Below, piece by piece: positions 34,383 through 43,122 of a stretch of DNA of 64,000 nucleotides (the first letter of the stretch is position 1; each line of letters begins with the position of its first letter). The stretch is from Dethiosulfovibrio peptidovorans (GTDB lineage Bacteria > Synergistota > Synergistia > Synergistales > Dethiosulfovibrionaceae). Under the pieces are notes generated by a model. The model worked only from the letters and a program-made list of their open reading frames with translations. It did not search any database and was not told the origin of the DNA. Position numbers and translations under genes: made by a program. The stretch is from positions 186,001 to 250,000 of the forward strand of contig PDTB01000015.1 of NCBI GenBank assembly GCA_002748665.1, read 5' to 3'.

Positions 34383-35417
34383 TCAAATCAAGCACAACGC
34401 TCCTAGTTCTCCTGATGAATCATGTGAAGTGTAATACGCTCGTTCCAATATCACTATCGTTTTTCGCCCCTCTCTGGCAGTCACAAAACCATAAGATTGG
34501 ACAGTACTATTGAGCATCCTCGGCAGATCTTTGTACAAAACATAATGTCCACCACCGTAGACACTTTTGGGATCGTAATTGACCAGTTCTGCATCGTTGT
34601 CCATAGGATGGGGTGTGTCAAAAGACCACTGCTCCACTTTGTTCATAGCGACACCGCCGATTTTAGCCGTACCTTTATCGCCCATAATGGTGATGCTACC
34701 CTCCAGGTTGTGAGGGTAGGTGAGCACGGAGACGTTGATGTTGCCCACGGCACCATTTCGAAATTTGAGGCCCACGGTGATGGTATCTTCCGCCTCAATA
34801 CGTCGTCCCAGTGTGGATGAGAAGGCGTGGACGTCCTCAACAGCACCCCCCATCCACTGAACCATATCCACGTAGTGAGCTGCCTGGTTGGCGAGGCAGC
34901 CGCCGTCGAATTCCCACGTTCCCCGCCAAGGGGCCATGTCGTAGTATTCCTGTGGTCTGGTCCAGAAAACGTTGGAGGTTATCATGTGAATTCGACCAAA
35001 TCGGCCTGCCTCCAGAGCTTTACGGAGCAGTACTATGGTGGGGTTGAGGCGGTTTTGCTTGACTTCCATGTAGAGCACCCCAGCATGGTCACATGCGGCG
35101 ATGGCTTTGTCCACCTCTTTAAGGCTCGTACCCAATGGTTTTTCGGAGAGAACATTCACGCCAGATTCGGCAGCAACTACAGCATGAGCCGGATGAAGCC
35201 CCGAGGGAGTGCACAGAGCAACGAGGTCGATTTTTTCGTTTTGCAACATAGTTGAGTAGTCGGTATAAGCGGTACATCCGGCGTCATTAGCCGTCTTTTC
35301 GGTCCGCTCTCTGAGGATGTCACAACAGGCGACGAGTTTGAGGTCTTCCACTTTTTTGATAGCGGCCACGTGGCTGGCACTGATCCGGCCGCAACCGAGA
35401 ATGGCGATGGTGTACAT
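34383..35417 (-). CDS. wbpB: Gfo/Idh/MocA-family oxidoreductase, WlbA/WbpB-like
   Basis: Predicted to oxidise C3 of UDP-GlcNAcA, giving the 3-keto sugar for later 3-amination. It has 344 residues: Rossmann motif IAILGCGRISASHVAAI, the family's EKP in VLSEKPLGTS, and the catalytic His region in NQAAHYVDMVQWMGG. WbpA and WbpD homologues in the same operon support the role. It is separated from wbpA by the ATPase/DUF4276 pair. GGAG lies 7 nt upstream of the ATG. Confidence 0.85.
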   Translation of the reverse strand: MYTIAILGCGRISASHVAAIKKVEDLKLVACCDILRERTEKTANDAGCTAYTDYSTMLQNEKIDLVALCTPSGLHPAHAVVAAESGVNVLSEKPLGTSLKEVDKAIAACDHAGVLYMEVKQNRLNPTIVLLRKALEAGRFGRIHMITSNVFWTRPQEYYDMAPWRGTWEFDGGCLANQAAHYVDMVQWMGGAVEDVHAFSSTLGRRIEAEDTITVGLKFRNGAVGNINVSVLTYPHNLEGSITIMGDKGTAKIGGVAMNKVEQWSFDTPHPMDNDAELVNYDPKSVYGGGHYVLYKDLPRMLNSTVQSYGFVTAREGRKTIVILERAYYTSHDSSGELGALCLI

Positions 35418-35455
35418 TGAGAGTCTCCTTTATAACTTTAAATATAAAAAGATCA

Positions 35456-36079
35456 CTACGCATTTCCTCTGTTTTGTGCCAAAGAGAGCATTTTATCCAA
35501 CAGTTTTTGCAGGCTTGGGCACTTTTTATATGCAAAATCGGGATCCAGGCGTTTGAAAAGTTCCCCACCGTTCACGACTTTTTTATAGGAACGTTTCACA
35601 TATTTTTGGTACAAACGATCCAAAAGCTTCGCTGGAGGCTCGTTAAAATTTATCATCTCTGGATTTGCAATTTTAGAGGGAAATTTGATATTCTCAGGAA
35701 AAATGTCTGGCTGGCTCAAAAGCCAGGCTTCTATCTCATGAACGGCAAAAAAGTGAAAGAACCTCTCTTCGTTCACATCCCTCTCAATCTTATTCTTTCC
35801 CCATGCATAGCGCTCGTCGCTTTGCGTCTTGTCCTCAGGATAGAAGGTCGGCCCGTAAAGATCCAAAAGAGAGATGACGGCGATAATGTTATTTTGCGAC
35901 GAACCATTCAAGTACATCCTCGCTTTTTGTGTAACGTCACTCAAAAGCTCCGACCAGCCATTAAAGCGTACCGGTTGAATTCCGACAGGTGACCTCAACT
36001 TGGGATCAAGCCATTTCTTCAGGAATTCAGGCAACGCTTTTGCTTCTGTGTAGCCTTCGACAAATAGGACAAATTTCAT
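35456..36079 (-). CDS. DUF4276-family (TOPRIM-like) protein, partner of the AAA15 ATPase
   Basis: Protein of 207 residues. The N-terminus KFVLFVEGYTEAKALPEFL carries the acidic EGxTE motif (Glu8) of the TOPRIM-like fold. ISLLDLYGP (Asp73) and FFAVHEIEAWLLSQPDIF (residues 110-127) are further conserved acidic elements of RloB/DUF4276 proteins, which are thought to be nucleases. Its ATG overlaps the ATPase stop as ATGA, so the two are co-translated. AAA15 plus TOPRIM/DUF4276 pairs occur in AbiL- and PARIS-type anti-phage systems (family knowledge); the role here is inferred. The frame extends upstream to 36139, but that would run into the ATPase. Confidence 0.78.
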   Translation of the reverse strand: MKFVLFVEGYTEAKALPEFLKKWLDPKLRSPVGIQPVRFNGWSELLSDVTQKARMYLNGSSQNNIIAVISLLDLYGPTFYPEDKTQSDERYAWGKNKIERDVNEERFFHFFAVHEIEAWLLSQPDIFPENIKFPSKIANPEMINFNEPPAKLLDRLYQKYVKRSYKKVVNGGELFKRLDPDFAYKKCPSLQKLLDKMLSLAQNRGNA

Positions 36080-37260
36080 GACATTTGCTCCAGTTCGCCG
36101 GATTGGAAAAGGCTGCCAAGAGAGTAGCTTTTCAACCAATAGTCCAATTCGTCTCCATCAAGCGTTCGCAAAACTGTTTCTCCATCGTTCCACGCAGAAA
36201 CTGTGGTAACCGGTTTTGTCTCCCCGAAAGCGTCCAGCAGCTGCGTCGAATGCGTTGTCAGAATAACCTGAGAGCGAGAGGCCGCATCAATAGCATACTC
36301 AGCAACAAGCGGTAACATTGATGGATGAAGCCCTGTTTCGGGCTCGTCTATGGCAATAACCGGCGAGGGAGAGGGAGTTGCAAGCACTGCCAGCAAAAAG
36401 AGGAATCGAAGTGTTCCATCAGACATTTCCGCTGCCGACTGCTCCCGTTGCAGCGACTTCCAGCGAATCCGCATCTGCACCCTTTGGTCGGAGGCAGGAG
36501 GGAAGATGAGCTCTTCAAAGTCATTTCCAAAAGCACTCCTCATAGCGGAATTGATGTCTCTCTTGAATTCCCGATCACTTGTGTAGAGTGTGTGCAATAC
36601 CGAGACGAGATTCTGTCCGTCTGGATCGACGTGCTTTTCCATTCGGGAAACGACAGGACTTCGTAAAGAGGCGTCCCTGTTGGTATGAATGTCATGATAA
36701 ATAGATATTGAAGCCAACCATTTCTGAAAGGGGGGAATCCGCGGATTATGTGTGAACGGACCGGATGTCAGAGAAAGAAGTGTCTCCTCATCCGAGACGA
36801 ACTCTTCAGGGGTGGTGAAACGGCTTTGAGATGCGTCGAAAATGACAGCAGCCTTCCCCGTCCGATCAAGAAATATGAATGGCTCATCTTGAGAACCAGA
36901 GCGTACCTCACGATAATTGGTCAATCGTTCGCTTCCGATTCTGTATGCGCTCCCACCGCCCAAGCCCAACATTTCAAGCTCGTATTGCTCAGGAAGACGA
37001 TTATCATTTAGAGACGTTGTCTTTAGAACACATTTAATTGAGCTGGCTTTTCCGTCCCAAACTATAGGATCCATTCCCCCAAGTGACTGTACATGCTTCC
37101 CCAGCCTGCCCTGCGCAGACAGAGAGAGTAGCTCTAAAAAGCGCAACAGGTTGGACTTGCCGCTTCCGTTAGGGCCAATGATAACGTTGAGGTCACCCGG
37201 ATGCCAGCTTGTTTTTCGAAAAGAACGGAAACCTTCGATGTCGAGTTGTTTTATTTTCAT
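36076..37260 (-). CDS. AAA15/RecF-like ABC-class ATPase (overcoming-lysogenization-type)
   Basis: Protein of 394 residues starting MKIKQLDIEGFRSFRKTSW, the usual start of SMC/RecF-like ATPases. Walker A is GPNGSGKS (29-36). A signature-like SDGTLRFL lies near 280, Walker B in PVIAIDEPETGLHP near 300-312, and the H-loop TTHS near 335-338. This is the AAA15 architecture found in many defence systems. AAAGGAG lies 8 nt upstream of the ATG, and the gene starts 14 nt after wbpA. It forms a pair with the DUF4276 gene and interrupts the wbp group, so it looks like an inserted cassette that has kept operon spacing. Confidence 0.85.
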   Translation of the reverse strand: MKIKQLDIEGFRSFRKTSWHPGDLNVIIGPNGSGKSNLLRFLELLSLSAQGRLGKHVQSLGGMDPIVWDGKASSIKCVLKTTSLNDNRLPEQYELEMLGLGGGSAYRIGSERLTNYREVRSGSQDEPFIFLDRTGKAAVIFDASQSRFTTPEEFVSDEETLLSLTSGPFTHNPRIPPFQKWLASISIYHDIHTNRDASLRSPVVSRMEKHVDPDGQNLVSVLHTLYTSDREFKRDINSAMRSAFGNDFEELIFPPASDQRVQMRIRWKSLQREQSAAEMSDGTLRFLFLLAVLATPSPSPVIAIDEPETGLHPSMLPLVAEYAIDAASRSQVILTTHSTQLLDAFGETKPVTTVSAWNDGETVLRTLDGDELDYWLKSYSLGSLFQSGELEQMS

Positions 37261-37274
37261 AACACAGACTCCTT

Positions 37275-38594
37275 TTATAGCAGGTGAACGTTAGTTAGAG
37301 CCGAACGGCCTTCACTCAAAGCTGGAGCCAGAACATTTTTAGTATCGAAGATTATTTCTGCATTTTGGATGAGCATGTTGTAATCCACGTTATGCCTGTG
37401 GGCAGTCGTTATCACCACGGCATCGAAGGTTTTCAAACTCTCAGCCTTGAGAGGCACCGATCTTTGCTCCTTGCCGTTTCTCCAGACGCTGGGGCAATAT
37501 GGATCATGATAGAGAACCTGCGCTCCCTTAAACTCCAGAATATCCCAGACTTTGAGAGCCGGGGACTCTCGAAGATCGTCGATGTCGCCCTTGTATGCAA
37601 CCCCCATCAGGAGAATCCTGCTTCCGTTGAGAGGTTTTTGTCGATCATTGAGGAGATCCATGAGTCGTTCCACTACATGGCCCGGCATGGCGTCGTTGAT
37701 TTCACCGGCGAGTTCGATAAGCCGAGTGTGATAGTCGTATTCCCTGGCCTTGTAGGTGAGGTAGAAAGGATCCAGGGGAATGCAGTGCCCACCGATGCCA
37801 GGACCTGGATAGAAGGGCACAAAGCCAAAGGGCTTGGTGGCTGCCGCCTGGATGACCTCCCAAACGTTGATACCCATCCGATGACACAGTACGGCCATTT
37901 CGTTGGCCAGGGCGCAGTTGACGATACGGAAGGTGTTTTCCAGAATTTTTGTTGCCTCGGCCTCTTTTGGGCTGGAGACCACGAAGACGGGAGCGTCCAG
38001 AACGGATTCATACAGGGTTTTGGCGATCTGCGCACAACGTTCCGTGCAGCCGCCGACGACTTTTGGGGTGTTGCTGGTTTTGTACGTTGCGTTGCCAGGA
38101 TCGACTCGTTCGGGGCTGAATGCGAGGTAGATGTCCTGCCCCACGACAAGGCCCGAACTCTCAAGCAATGGCTTGAGAATTTCCTCCGTGGTGCCGGGGA
38201 ACGTCGTGGACTCCAGCACCACGAGCATGTCTTTATGGATGCGGCGAGCGATCTCAGCAGTGGAGTTTTCCACATAGGAGAGATTGGGCTGCTTGAATTT
38301 GTCAAGAGGCGTGGGGACACAGATGGCAAGCACGTCACAATTTTCAAGTCGATCAAAATCGGTGGTGGCGGATATCCGTCCGCATTGCACTAACGAGACA
38401 AGCTCCTCGGGGACGACATCGCCGATGTAGTTTTCGCCCCGGTTGACTTTGTCGCATTTTTCCTGTTGGACGTCAAACCCGACCACGGTGAAGCCAGCCT
38501 TGGCTTTTTCAACCGCCAGGGGAAGACCGACGTAGCCCAGGCCGATGACGCCGATCCTGGCCGTTTTATCCTTTATTCTGTCCATCAATGCCAT
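37275..38594 (-). CDS. wbpA: UDP-N-acetylglucosamine 6-dehydrogenase (WbpA-like)
   Basis: Oxidises UDP-GlcNAc to UDP-GlcNAcA. It has 439 residues. Landmarks are RIGVIGLGYVGLPLAVEKA, VPTPLDKFKQPNLSYVE, ESTTFPGTTEEIL, FSPERVDPGN (the DPGN form separates it from WecC), the catalytic Cys in GIGGHCIPLDPFYL, and GVAYKGDIDDLRESPA. It follows wbpD by 17 nt and is followed by the ATPase/DUF4276 pair and then the WlbA-like gene. The ATG at 38594 has AAGGAG about 12 nt upstream; a second ATG is at 38585. Confidence 0.9.
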   Translation of the reverse strand: MALMDRIKDKTARIGVIGLGYVGLPLAVEKAKAGFTVVGFDVQQEKCDKVNRGENYIGDVVPEELVSLVQCGRISATTDFDRLENCDVLAICVPTPLDKFKQPNLSYVENSTAEIARRIHKDMLVVLESTTFPGTTEEILKPLLESSGLVVGQDIYLAFSPERVDPGNATYKTSNTPKVVGGCTERCAQIAKTLYESVLDAPVFVVSSPKEAEATKILENTFRIVNCALANEMAVLCHRMGINVWEVIQAAATKPFGFVPFYPGPGIGGHCIPLDPFYLTYKAREYDYHTRLIELAGEINDAMPGHVVERLMDLLNDRQKPLNGSRILLMGVAYKGDIDDLRESPALKVWDILEFKGAQVLYHDPYCPSVWRNGKEQRSVPLKAESLKTFDAVVITTAHRHNVDYNMLIQNAEIIFDTKNVLAPALSEGRSALTNVHLL

Positions 38595-38611
38595 GTTCGG
38601 GTCGATCTCCT

Positions 38612-39358
38612 TTATCCTTCATAGAATGTCTGATTTTCTATGAGCTGTTCTTCTGGAACCGGTTTCATCTCTTTTGCCGGACATCCAATAACGACGGTCC
38701 GTGCCGGGACATCCCTTGTGACCACAGCACCAGCCGCCACGAGGGCATCCGGGCCAATCTCCACGCCTGGGAGGAGGGTGGCGTTGACACCTATACGAGC
38801 GCCGCGACGAAGGATTGGGCCGGCGAAGTGTTTTTTTCGTTCCTCGGTGCGCCCCAGGTAGTTGTCGTTTGAGAAGGCAGCGCAGGGCGCGACAAAACAG
38901 TAGTCCTCAACAAGGCTCACGGCGGTAATATAAGCGTTGCTTTCTATTTTACATCGTTTTCCAATGGTCGTTTTGTTCTCCACGGTGACTCCTCGGCCGA
39001 TGATAGTGAGCTCGCCGATAGAGACATTCTCCCGGACCGTCGCTAAATCACCGAAGAAGACCCGATCCCCCACCTCAACTCCGCGGTAGATCACGCAGTA
39101 GGCCCCTACCGTGACCGATTTTCCCAGCACCAGAAGAGGAAGTTCTCGAGACTCGCCTGTGGTGACAGAGAGTCCTGCCTTGACAGGAGATTTGCCCAGG
39201 ATGGCTCCATCCAAAATTATGGAGCCAGCGCCTATCCGAACACCGGACCTTATAAGCACGTTATGGCCGATCTGAACGTTTTCGCCGATCTGGACGTTCT
39301 TCTCTACCACCACATTTTCCCCAATAGTTACGCTTTCGGGGCAGGGGCTGCTTATCAT
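38612..39358 (-). CDS. wbpD: Left-handed beta-helix sugar N-acetyltransferase (WbpD-like)
   Basis: Protein of 248 residues made almost wholly of hexapeptide repeats (VTIGENVVVEKNVQIGENVQ, then IGHNVLIRSGVRIGAG). The active-site region is FVAPCAAFSNDNYLGR, as in WbpD/WlbB where Asn/His residues line the site. It ends VVIGCPAKEMKPV. It predictably acetylates the 3-amino group of a UDP-GlcNAc3NA-type sugar. It is the first gene of the long polysaccharide operon, with AAAGGAG 7 nt upstream of the ATG. Confidence 0.82.
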   Translation of the reverse strand: MISSPCPESVTIGENVVVEKNVQIGENVQIGHNVLIRSGVRIGAGSIILDGAILGKSPVKAGLSVTTGESRELPLLVLGKSVTVGAYCVIYRGVEVGDRVFFGDLATVRENVSIGELTIIGRGVTVENKTTIGKRCKIESNAYITAVSLVEDYCFVAPCAAFSNDNYLGRTEERKKHFAGPILRRGARIGVNATLLPGVEIGPDALVAAGAVVTRDVPARTVVIGCPAKEMKPVPEEQLIENQTFYEG

Positions 39359-39461
39359 ATGGTAACTCCTTTCAAAAGCGATTGAAAAGCTCGTTTACCT
39401 TCAAAGAGGGGCAACGGTGTCCAGCCAGAGACAAATAGCGGAGCTCTTTCGAGTAAAAATA

Positions 39462-39491
39462 CTACTTACAAAAGTAGCTGTCACATGTCAA
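39462..39491 (-). promoter_or_regulatory. Probable promoter and palindrome ahead of the polysaccharide operon
   Basis: A perfect -35 TTGACA (39491-39486) is followed by the palindrome CTACTT-ttgt-AAGTAG (39477-39462) where the spacer meets the -10. The -10 itself (TAAGTA or TAGTAT) is poor, so an activator or repressor binding the palindrome is plausible. It lies 100-130 nt upstream of wbpD. Confidence 0.4.
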
Positions 39492-39503
39492 TTAAAAGCA
39501 ACC

Positions 39504-41693
39504 TCACCGCCCCACGCGCATGGAGTTGAGGATAACCGAGATGGAACTGAAGGTCATGGAGATCTCCGCCACAGCGGGGTGCAGGAGCCCTGACATAGCG
39601 AGGGGAAGGGCTAACAGGTTGTATCCAAAGGCCCAGTAGAGGTTTTGACGGATGACAGTGAAAGTCGTTCGGGAAATGCGCACGCCCTGGGCGATTCGGT
39701 CCACTCCGCCGGAGACGATGACTATGTCGGCGCTGTCGATGGCAAGGTCGGCGCCTGAACCCACGGCGACGCCTACATCGGCACCCTTAAGGGCTGCGGC
39801 ATCGTTCATACCGTCGCCGACCATGAGGACTTTACCCCCCCTGCTCTGTTCGGATCGGACGATGTCCAGTTTATCCTCGGGCCGGATTTCGGCGTGTACG
39901 TCCTCCTCAGGAATGCCCACGGCTCGAGCCACAAGACGAGCGGCTCCCCAGTTGTCACCGGTGGCCATAACGGGCCGGATGCCCAGTTTTTTCAGTTCCT
40001 GTATGGCGTCATAGGCTTCAGGACGGATGGGGTCTTCTAAAGCCAGGAAGCCTTTGATCTCATCGTCGCATCGAACTTCCACCACGGTGCGTCCCAAGTC
40101 GACCTGTTCTTTGTATGCATCTATGGAGAGAGGGCGACCGAGAATCCAGGTCTGCCCTTCAAGTACGGTCCTCAGGCCTTGGCCGGCCTCTTCGTTTATC
40201 TGGTCCAGCTCCAGAGCGGGAGCGTCCAGCCCTGCTATAGCTTTAGCAAGAGGATGGTTTGACTGGGATTCCATGGCAACGGCAACGGCGAGGGACTGAT
40301 CGTCCAACTCTTTGTGGGTGACCACCGGGTGTCCCTCGGTGAGGGTTCCTGTCTTGTCCAATATCACGACCTGAACGTCGCCAGCCGTCTGGATGGCCTC
40401 GGCGTTGCCTATTACGAGACCCTTGCGGGACGCTGCACCGGTGCCGGTGATGAGAGCCATGGGAGTTGCAAGCCCCAGCGCACAGGGGCAGGCTATAACG
40501 ATAGTCGTTACAAATGCGAAAAGCCCTACGGACAAAGGATCACGGGCCTCAACGACCCAGGGCAGGTACGTTCCCGCTTTATCCAGGAGCCAGCCAAAGT
40601 GGTCCACGCCAAAGAACCAAAAGACCCCCGAGGCCAGAGCCAAGAGAGCCACCACAGGGACAAAAGCCCCAGTAAGTCGATCAGCAAATGCCTGAATGGG
40701 GATTTTGGCCCCCTGGGCTTCTTCGATGAGGGCGATCATTCGGGAGAGAAAGGTGTCTTCACCGGTTCGGGTGACCGATATTTCCAGATTTCCCGTGACG
40801 TTGACCGATCCTCCGGTGACGTCGTCTCCCTCGCCCTTGGTGACCGGGATGGGCTCACCGGTGATCATGGATTCGTCAACTGCGGATGTCCCTTTGGCGA
40901 TGAGGCCGTCGGCTGGGATACGCTCTCCTGGGTGTACGGACAGAGTCATTCCCTGAGTTACGGCTTCGATGGGCAGGGTGACGGCTTCGCCGTCCTTCAA
41001 TATCCGGGCCTCTCTGGCCTGGATGCCCACCAATGCCCGTATTTCCTTGGCAGCCCGATCTCGCAGATGAGATTCGATGTATCGGCCTGTGACGTGAAGG
41101 GCAACGATCATGGCCCCCACGGCTCCAAAGGACGTAACCTGAATCCCCACAAGGCCCAAAAGAGCTGTGGACCAGGCAGCCAGAGCTCCCAGACACACGA
41201 GAACGTCCATGTTGCCGTGAGCGTGGGTGACGGCGATCCAGGCACCTTTCATGGAGGAACGACCAGCACCGAAGAGAACCAGCGCACCGCCAAAAATCTC
41301 AAACCAGCGGTACCCCGGGATATGATACCCCATCATATGAGGGATCATGAGACCCATGAGAGGAGCGGCGACAACCCATGCAAGAATGAGGTTCCGCCGG
41401 GCCAGGGCGTATCGTCGGGCCTCCAGGTCCTGGGGACGCTCCCGGGAGACGGCATAGCCCGCTTTGACGACAGCGTCCTCCAAGATCTCCAGTGGAACGG
41501 GCTCATCCAAAACGACAAAGGCAGTCTCGGTGGCCAGGTTGACCGCTGCGAAGACGACGCCTTCGACCTTGGAAAGTCGTTTTTCGACGATCCGGGAACA
41601 GGAAGCACAGGTCATACCGGTGACCGTGAGGGAGACTGTCTCCCTCCGGTCACCGGGTGCAGAACGGCTCACGATCGGATTGGTGGGGACCAA
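39504..41693 (-). CDS. copA: Copper-exporting P1B-type ATPase
   Basis: Inner-membrane Cu(I) efflux pump of 729 residues. It has one N-terminal heavy-metal domain with GMTCASCSRIVEKRL, eight hydrophobic segments, the metal-site CPC in VIACPCALGLATPMA, the phosphorylation site DKTGTLTEGHP, the HP locus in SNHPLAKAI, and MVGDGMNDAAALKGADVG. TTG 41693 immediately follows the copZ stop, with AGGTGGGGG as SD. The copZ-copA order is the common cop operon form. The regulator is not adjacent; a palindrome precedes copZ. Confidence 0.93.
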   Translation of the reverse strand: MVPTNPIVSRSAPGDRRETVSLTVTGMTCASCSRIVEKRLSKVEGVVFAAVNLATETAFVVLDEPVPLEILEDAVVKAGYAVSRERPQDLEARRYALARRNLILAWVVAAPLMGLMIPHMMGYHIPGYRWFEIFGGALVLFGAGRSSMKGAWIAVTHAHGNMDVLVCLGALAAWSTALLGLVGIQVTSFGAVGAMIVALHVTGRYIESHLRDRAAKEIRALVGIQAREARILKDGEAVTLPIEAVTQGMTLSVHPGERIPADGLIAKGTSAVDESMITGEPIPVTKGEGDDVTGGSVNVTGNLEISVTRTGEDTFLSRMIALIEEAQGAKIPIQAFADRLTGAFVPVVALLALASGVFWFFGVDHFGWLLDKAGTYLPWVVEARDPLSVGLFAFVTTIVIACPCALGLATPMALITGTGAASRKGLVIGNAEAIQTAGDVQVVILDKTGTLTEGHPVVTHKELDDQSLAVAVAMESQSNHPLAKAIAGLDAPALELDQINEEAGQGLRTVLEGQTWILGRPLSIDAYKEQVDLGRTVVEVRCDDEIKGFLALEDPIRPEAYDAIQELKKLGIRPVMATGDNWGAARLVARAVGIPEEDVHAEIRPEDKLDIVRSEQSRGGKVLMVGDGMNDAAALKGADVGVAVGSGADLAIDSADIVIVSGGVDRIAQGVRISRTTFTVIRQNLYWAFGYNLLALPLAMSGLLHPAVAEISMTFSSISVILNSMRVGR

Positions 41694-41897
41694 TCAGGCC
41701 CCCACCTCCCGAGCCTCATATCCACCATCGTCCAGGGCAGTGAGCACAGCAGCCAGAGATTCAGCCTTCACTGTGACAGTCCTGGCCTGAAGGTCCACTG
41801 AGAAGTCAGGCACTCCCAAATCCTGAAGTATTCTGGTGATGCGGGCCTCGCAGTGGCTGCACGACATGTCGGGCACGGACAGAGTGTACGTCATCAT
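41694..41897 (-). CDS. copZ: Copper chaperone, CopZ-like heavy-metal domain protein
   Basis: Cytosolic protein of 67 residues with one ferredoxin-like HMA domain. The metal motif is DMSCSHCEARI (CxxC), and the end is LDDGGYEAREVGA. It delivers Cu(I) to CopA. ATG 41897 lies 8 nt after GGAGG. It is first in the copZ-copA operon. Confidence 0.9.
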   Translation of the reverse strand: MMTYTLSVPDMSCSHCEARITRILQDLGVPDFSVDLQARTVTVKAESLAAVLTALDDGGYEAREVGA

Positions 41898-41910
41898 GCT
41901 TTTTTCCTCC

Positions 41911-41933
41911 TTATAATTATGAAATAATTATAA
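41911..41933 (-). promoter_or_regulatory. Palindromic operator and overlapping -10 of copZA
   Basis: Perfect inverted repeat with 10-nt arms, TTATAATTAT-ttc-ATAATTATAA read on the minus strand. It is placed directly upstream of the copZ SD and includes a TATAAT. It looks like a repressor site, resembling the AT-rich boxes of Fur-type or copper-responsive repressors. The binding protein is unknown. Confidence 0.65.
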
Positions 41934-41961
41934 ATGGACTACGAAAACGGTTCCCCGGGAT

Positions 41962-43122
41962 CTACATGGCCCCGGGGGCACTCGTTCTACGAATCGTTTC
42001 CTCCATATCTCGCTTGAGCTCCTCGGGGAGGCCGATGATATCCAGAGAGAGGAAGCCCTTGATGATGAGGGACCGAGCGTCATCCTCCGGTATGCCTCGA
42101 GCCATAAGGTATTCGATTTCCTCTTGGTCGATCTTGCCAACGGCCGCCTCGTGAGACATCTCCAAGTCGCTGCATCGGGCTTCAAGCTCAGGAACAGCGT
42201 GGATAAGCCCTTTGTCAGAAAGGAGGAGACCATCGCACTCCAGGTGAGCTTTAACTTGGGGGACCTCACCGATCAGATGTCCCCGAGCGTAGATGGTACC
42301 GCCGGTGGACACCGCCCGGGAAACGACCTCCGCCCTGGTCTCGGGCGCTCGAAGGACAACCCGTGAACCTGAGTCAATCATAGAACCCGGAGCTGCTAAA
42401 AAGACGCTGTTGAAGGTAGCCACAGCCCCTCGCCCCTGGAGGATAGCCGTCGGATACATGGTCAGATCCCTGGCGGGCTTGAGACAGATATAATTGGAGA
42501 TGAAGGTGCCCCCCTCTTCAACCACGATGGTGCTTCGGGGCCGAACGGCCATCTCCTCGGCCCAGTTATGGACCATGGTGAAGGATAAGGTGGCGCCCTT
42601 TTTGACGTAAATCTCCGAGACTCCGACATGAAGCCCTGAGCGGACGTCGTCGGAGGTAGCGCAGCCGCTCAGAATATGCAGGGATGAGTTTTCCTCTGCA
42701 ATGACTACGTTATGGACATCCTGAGCCATACGGTCCTGAGCCAGGTAGAGGCATGTCTGAACTGGTTCCAGCACGTGAGATCCAGGACGAGATCGGATGA
42801 AATACCCACCCTCCACATGAACATCGGCTTGATGGGTAAACTGGTCCTTGTCTCGATCCACACCCCGCCACCAATAGTCTTTCAGACCATCATAAAGCTC
42901 CAGAGCTGTCAAAATAGGGAGCATTTCCACATCAGGACTTGAGGCGGCACAGTGGACCGTCGAGCGATCGGTGAGCATAAAGCTGCCCGCCACATTGGCC
43001 TCTGGGTCTATCCCACTTTTAAGGAGCGTTCGCCGATCTTTTTCCGGGAGGTCGGCCAGCCGCTTGACCAACGGACGCTGCGGAGCCTCCTCCCGATAGG
43101 CTTTCAAATCGATGTCCATCAT
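41962..43122 (-). CDS. sufB: SufB/SufD-family Fe-S cluster scaffold protein
   Basis: Scaffold of the minimal SUF (SufBC/SmsCB) system of anaerobes and archaea. The 386-residue protein is shorter than SufB of aerobes. Landmarks are HILSGCATSDDVRSGLHVG, VSEIYVKKGATLSFTMVHNW, YPTAILQGRGAVATFNSV, and RCSDLEMSHEAAVGKIDQEE (the SHEAAVGKI helix is the SufC contact). ATG 43122 has AAGGAGGT 5 nt upstream and overlaps the sufC stop; ATG 43119 is next to it. SufS and SufU are not in the window. Confidence 0.88.
   Translation of the reverse strand: MMDIDLKAYREEAPQRPLVKRLADLPEKDRRTLLKSGIDPEANVAGSFMLTDRSTVHCAASSPDVEMLPILTALELYDGLKDYWWRGVDRDKDQFTHQADVHVEGGYFIRSRPGSHVLEPVQTCLYLAQDRMAQDVHNVVIAEENSSLHILSGCATSDDVRSGLHVGVSEIYVKKGATLSFTMVHNWAEEMAVRPRSTIVVEEGGTFISNYICLKPARDLTMYPTAILQGRGAVATFNSVFLAAPGSMIDSGSRVVLRAPETRAEVVSRAVSTGGTIYARGHLIGEVPQVKAHLECDGLLLSDKGLIHAVPELEARCSDLEMSHEAAVGKIDQEEIEYLMARGIPEDDARSLIIKGFLSLDIIGLPEELKRDMEETIRRTSAPGAM

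Noticed and set aside
37365-38393. 342-codon open frame on the plus strand
   Set aside because: Antisense to wbpA; a by-product of codon bias.
40314-41801. 495-codon open frame on the plus strand
   Set aside because: It is antisense to copA and copZ, which have all catalytic motifs; the plus-strand product has no recognisable domain and no SD.
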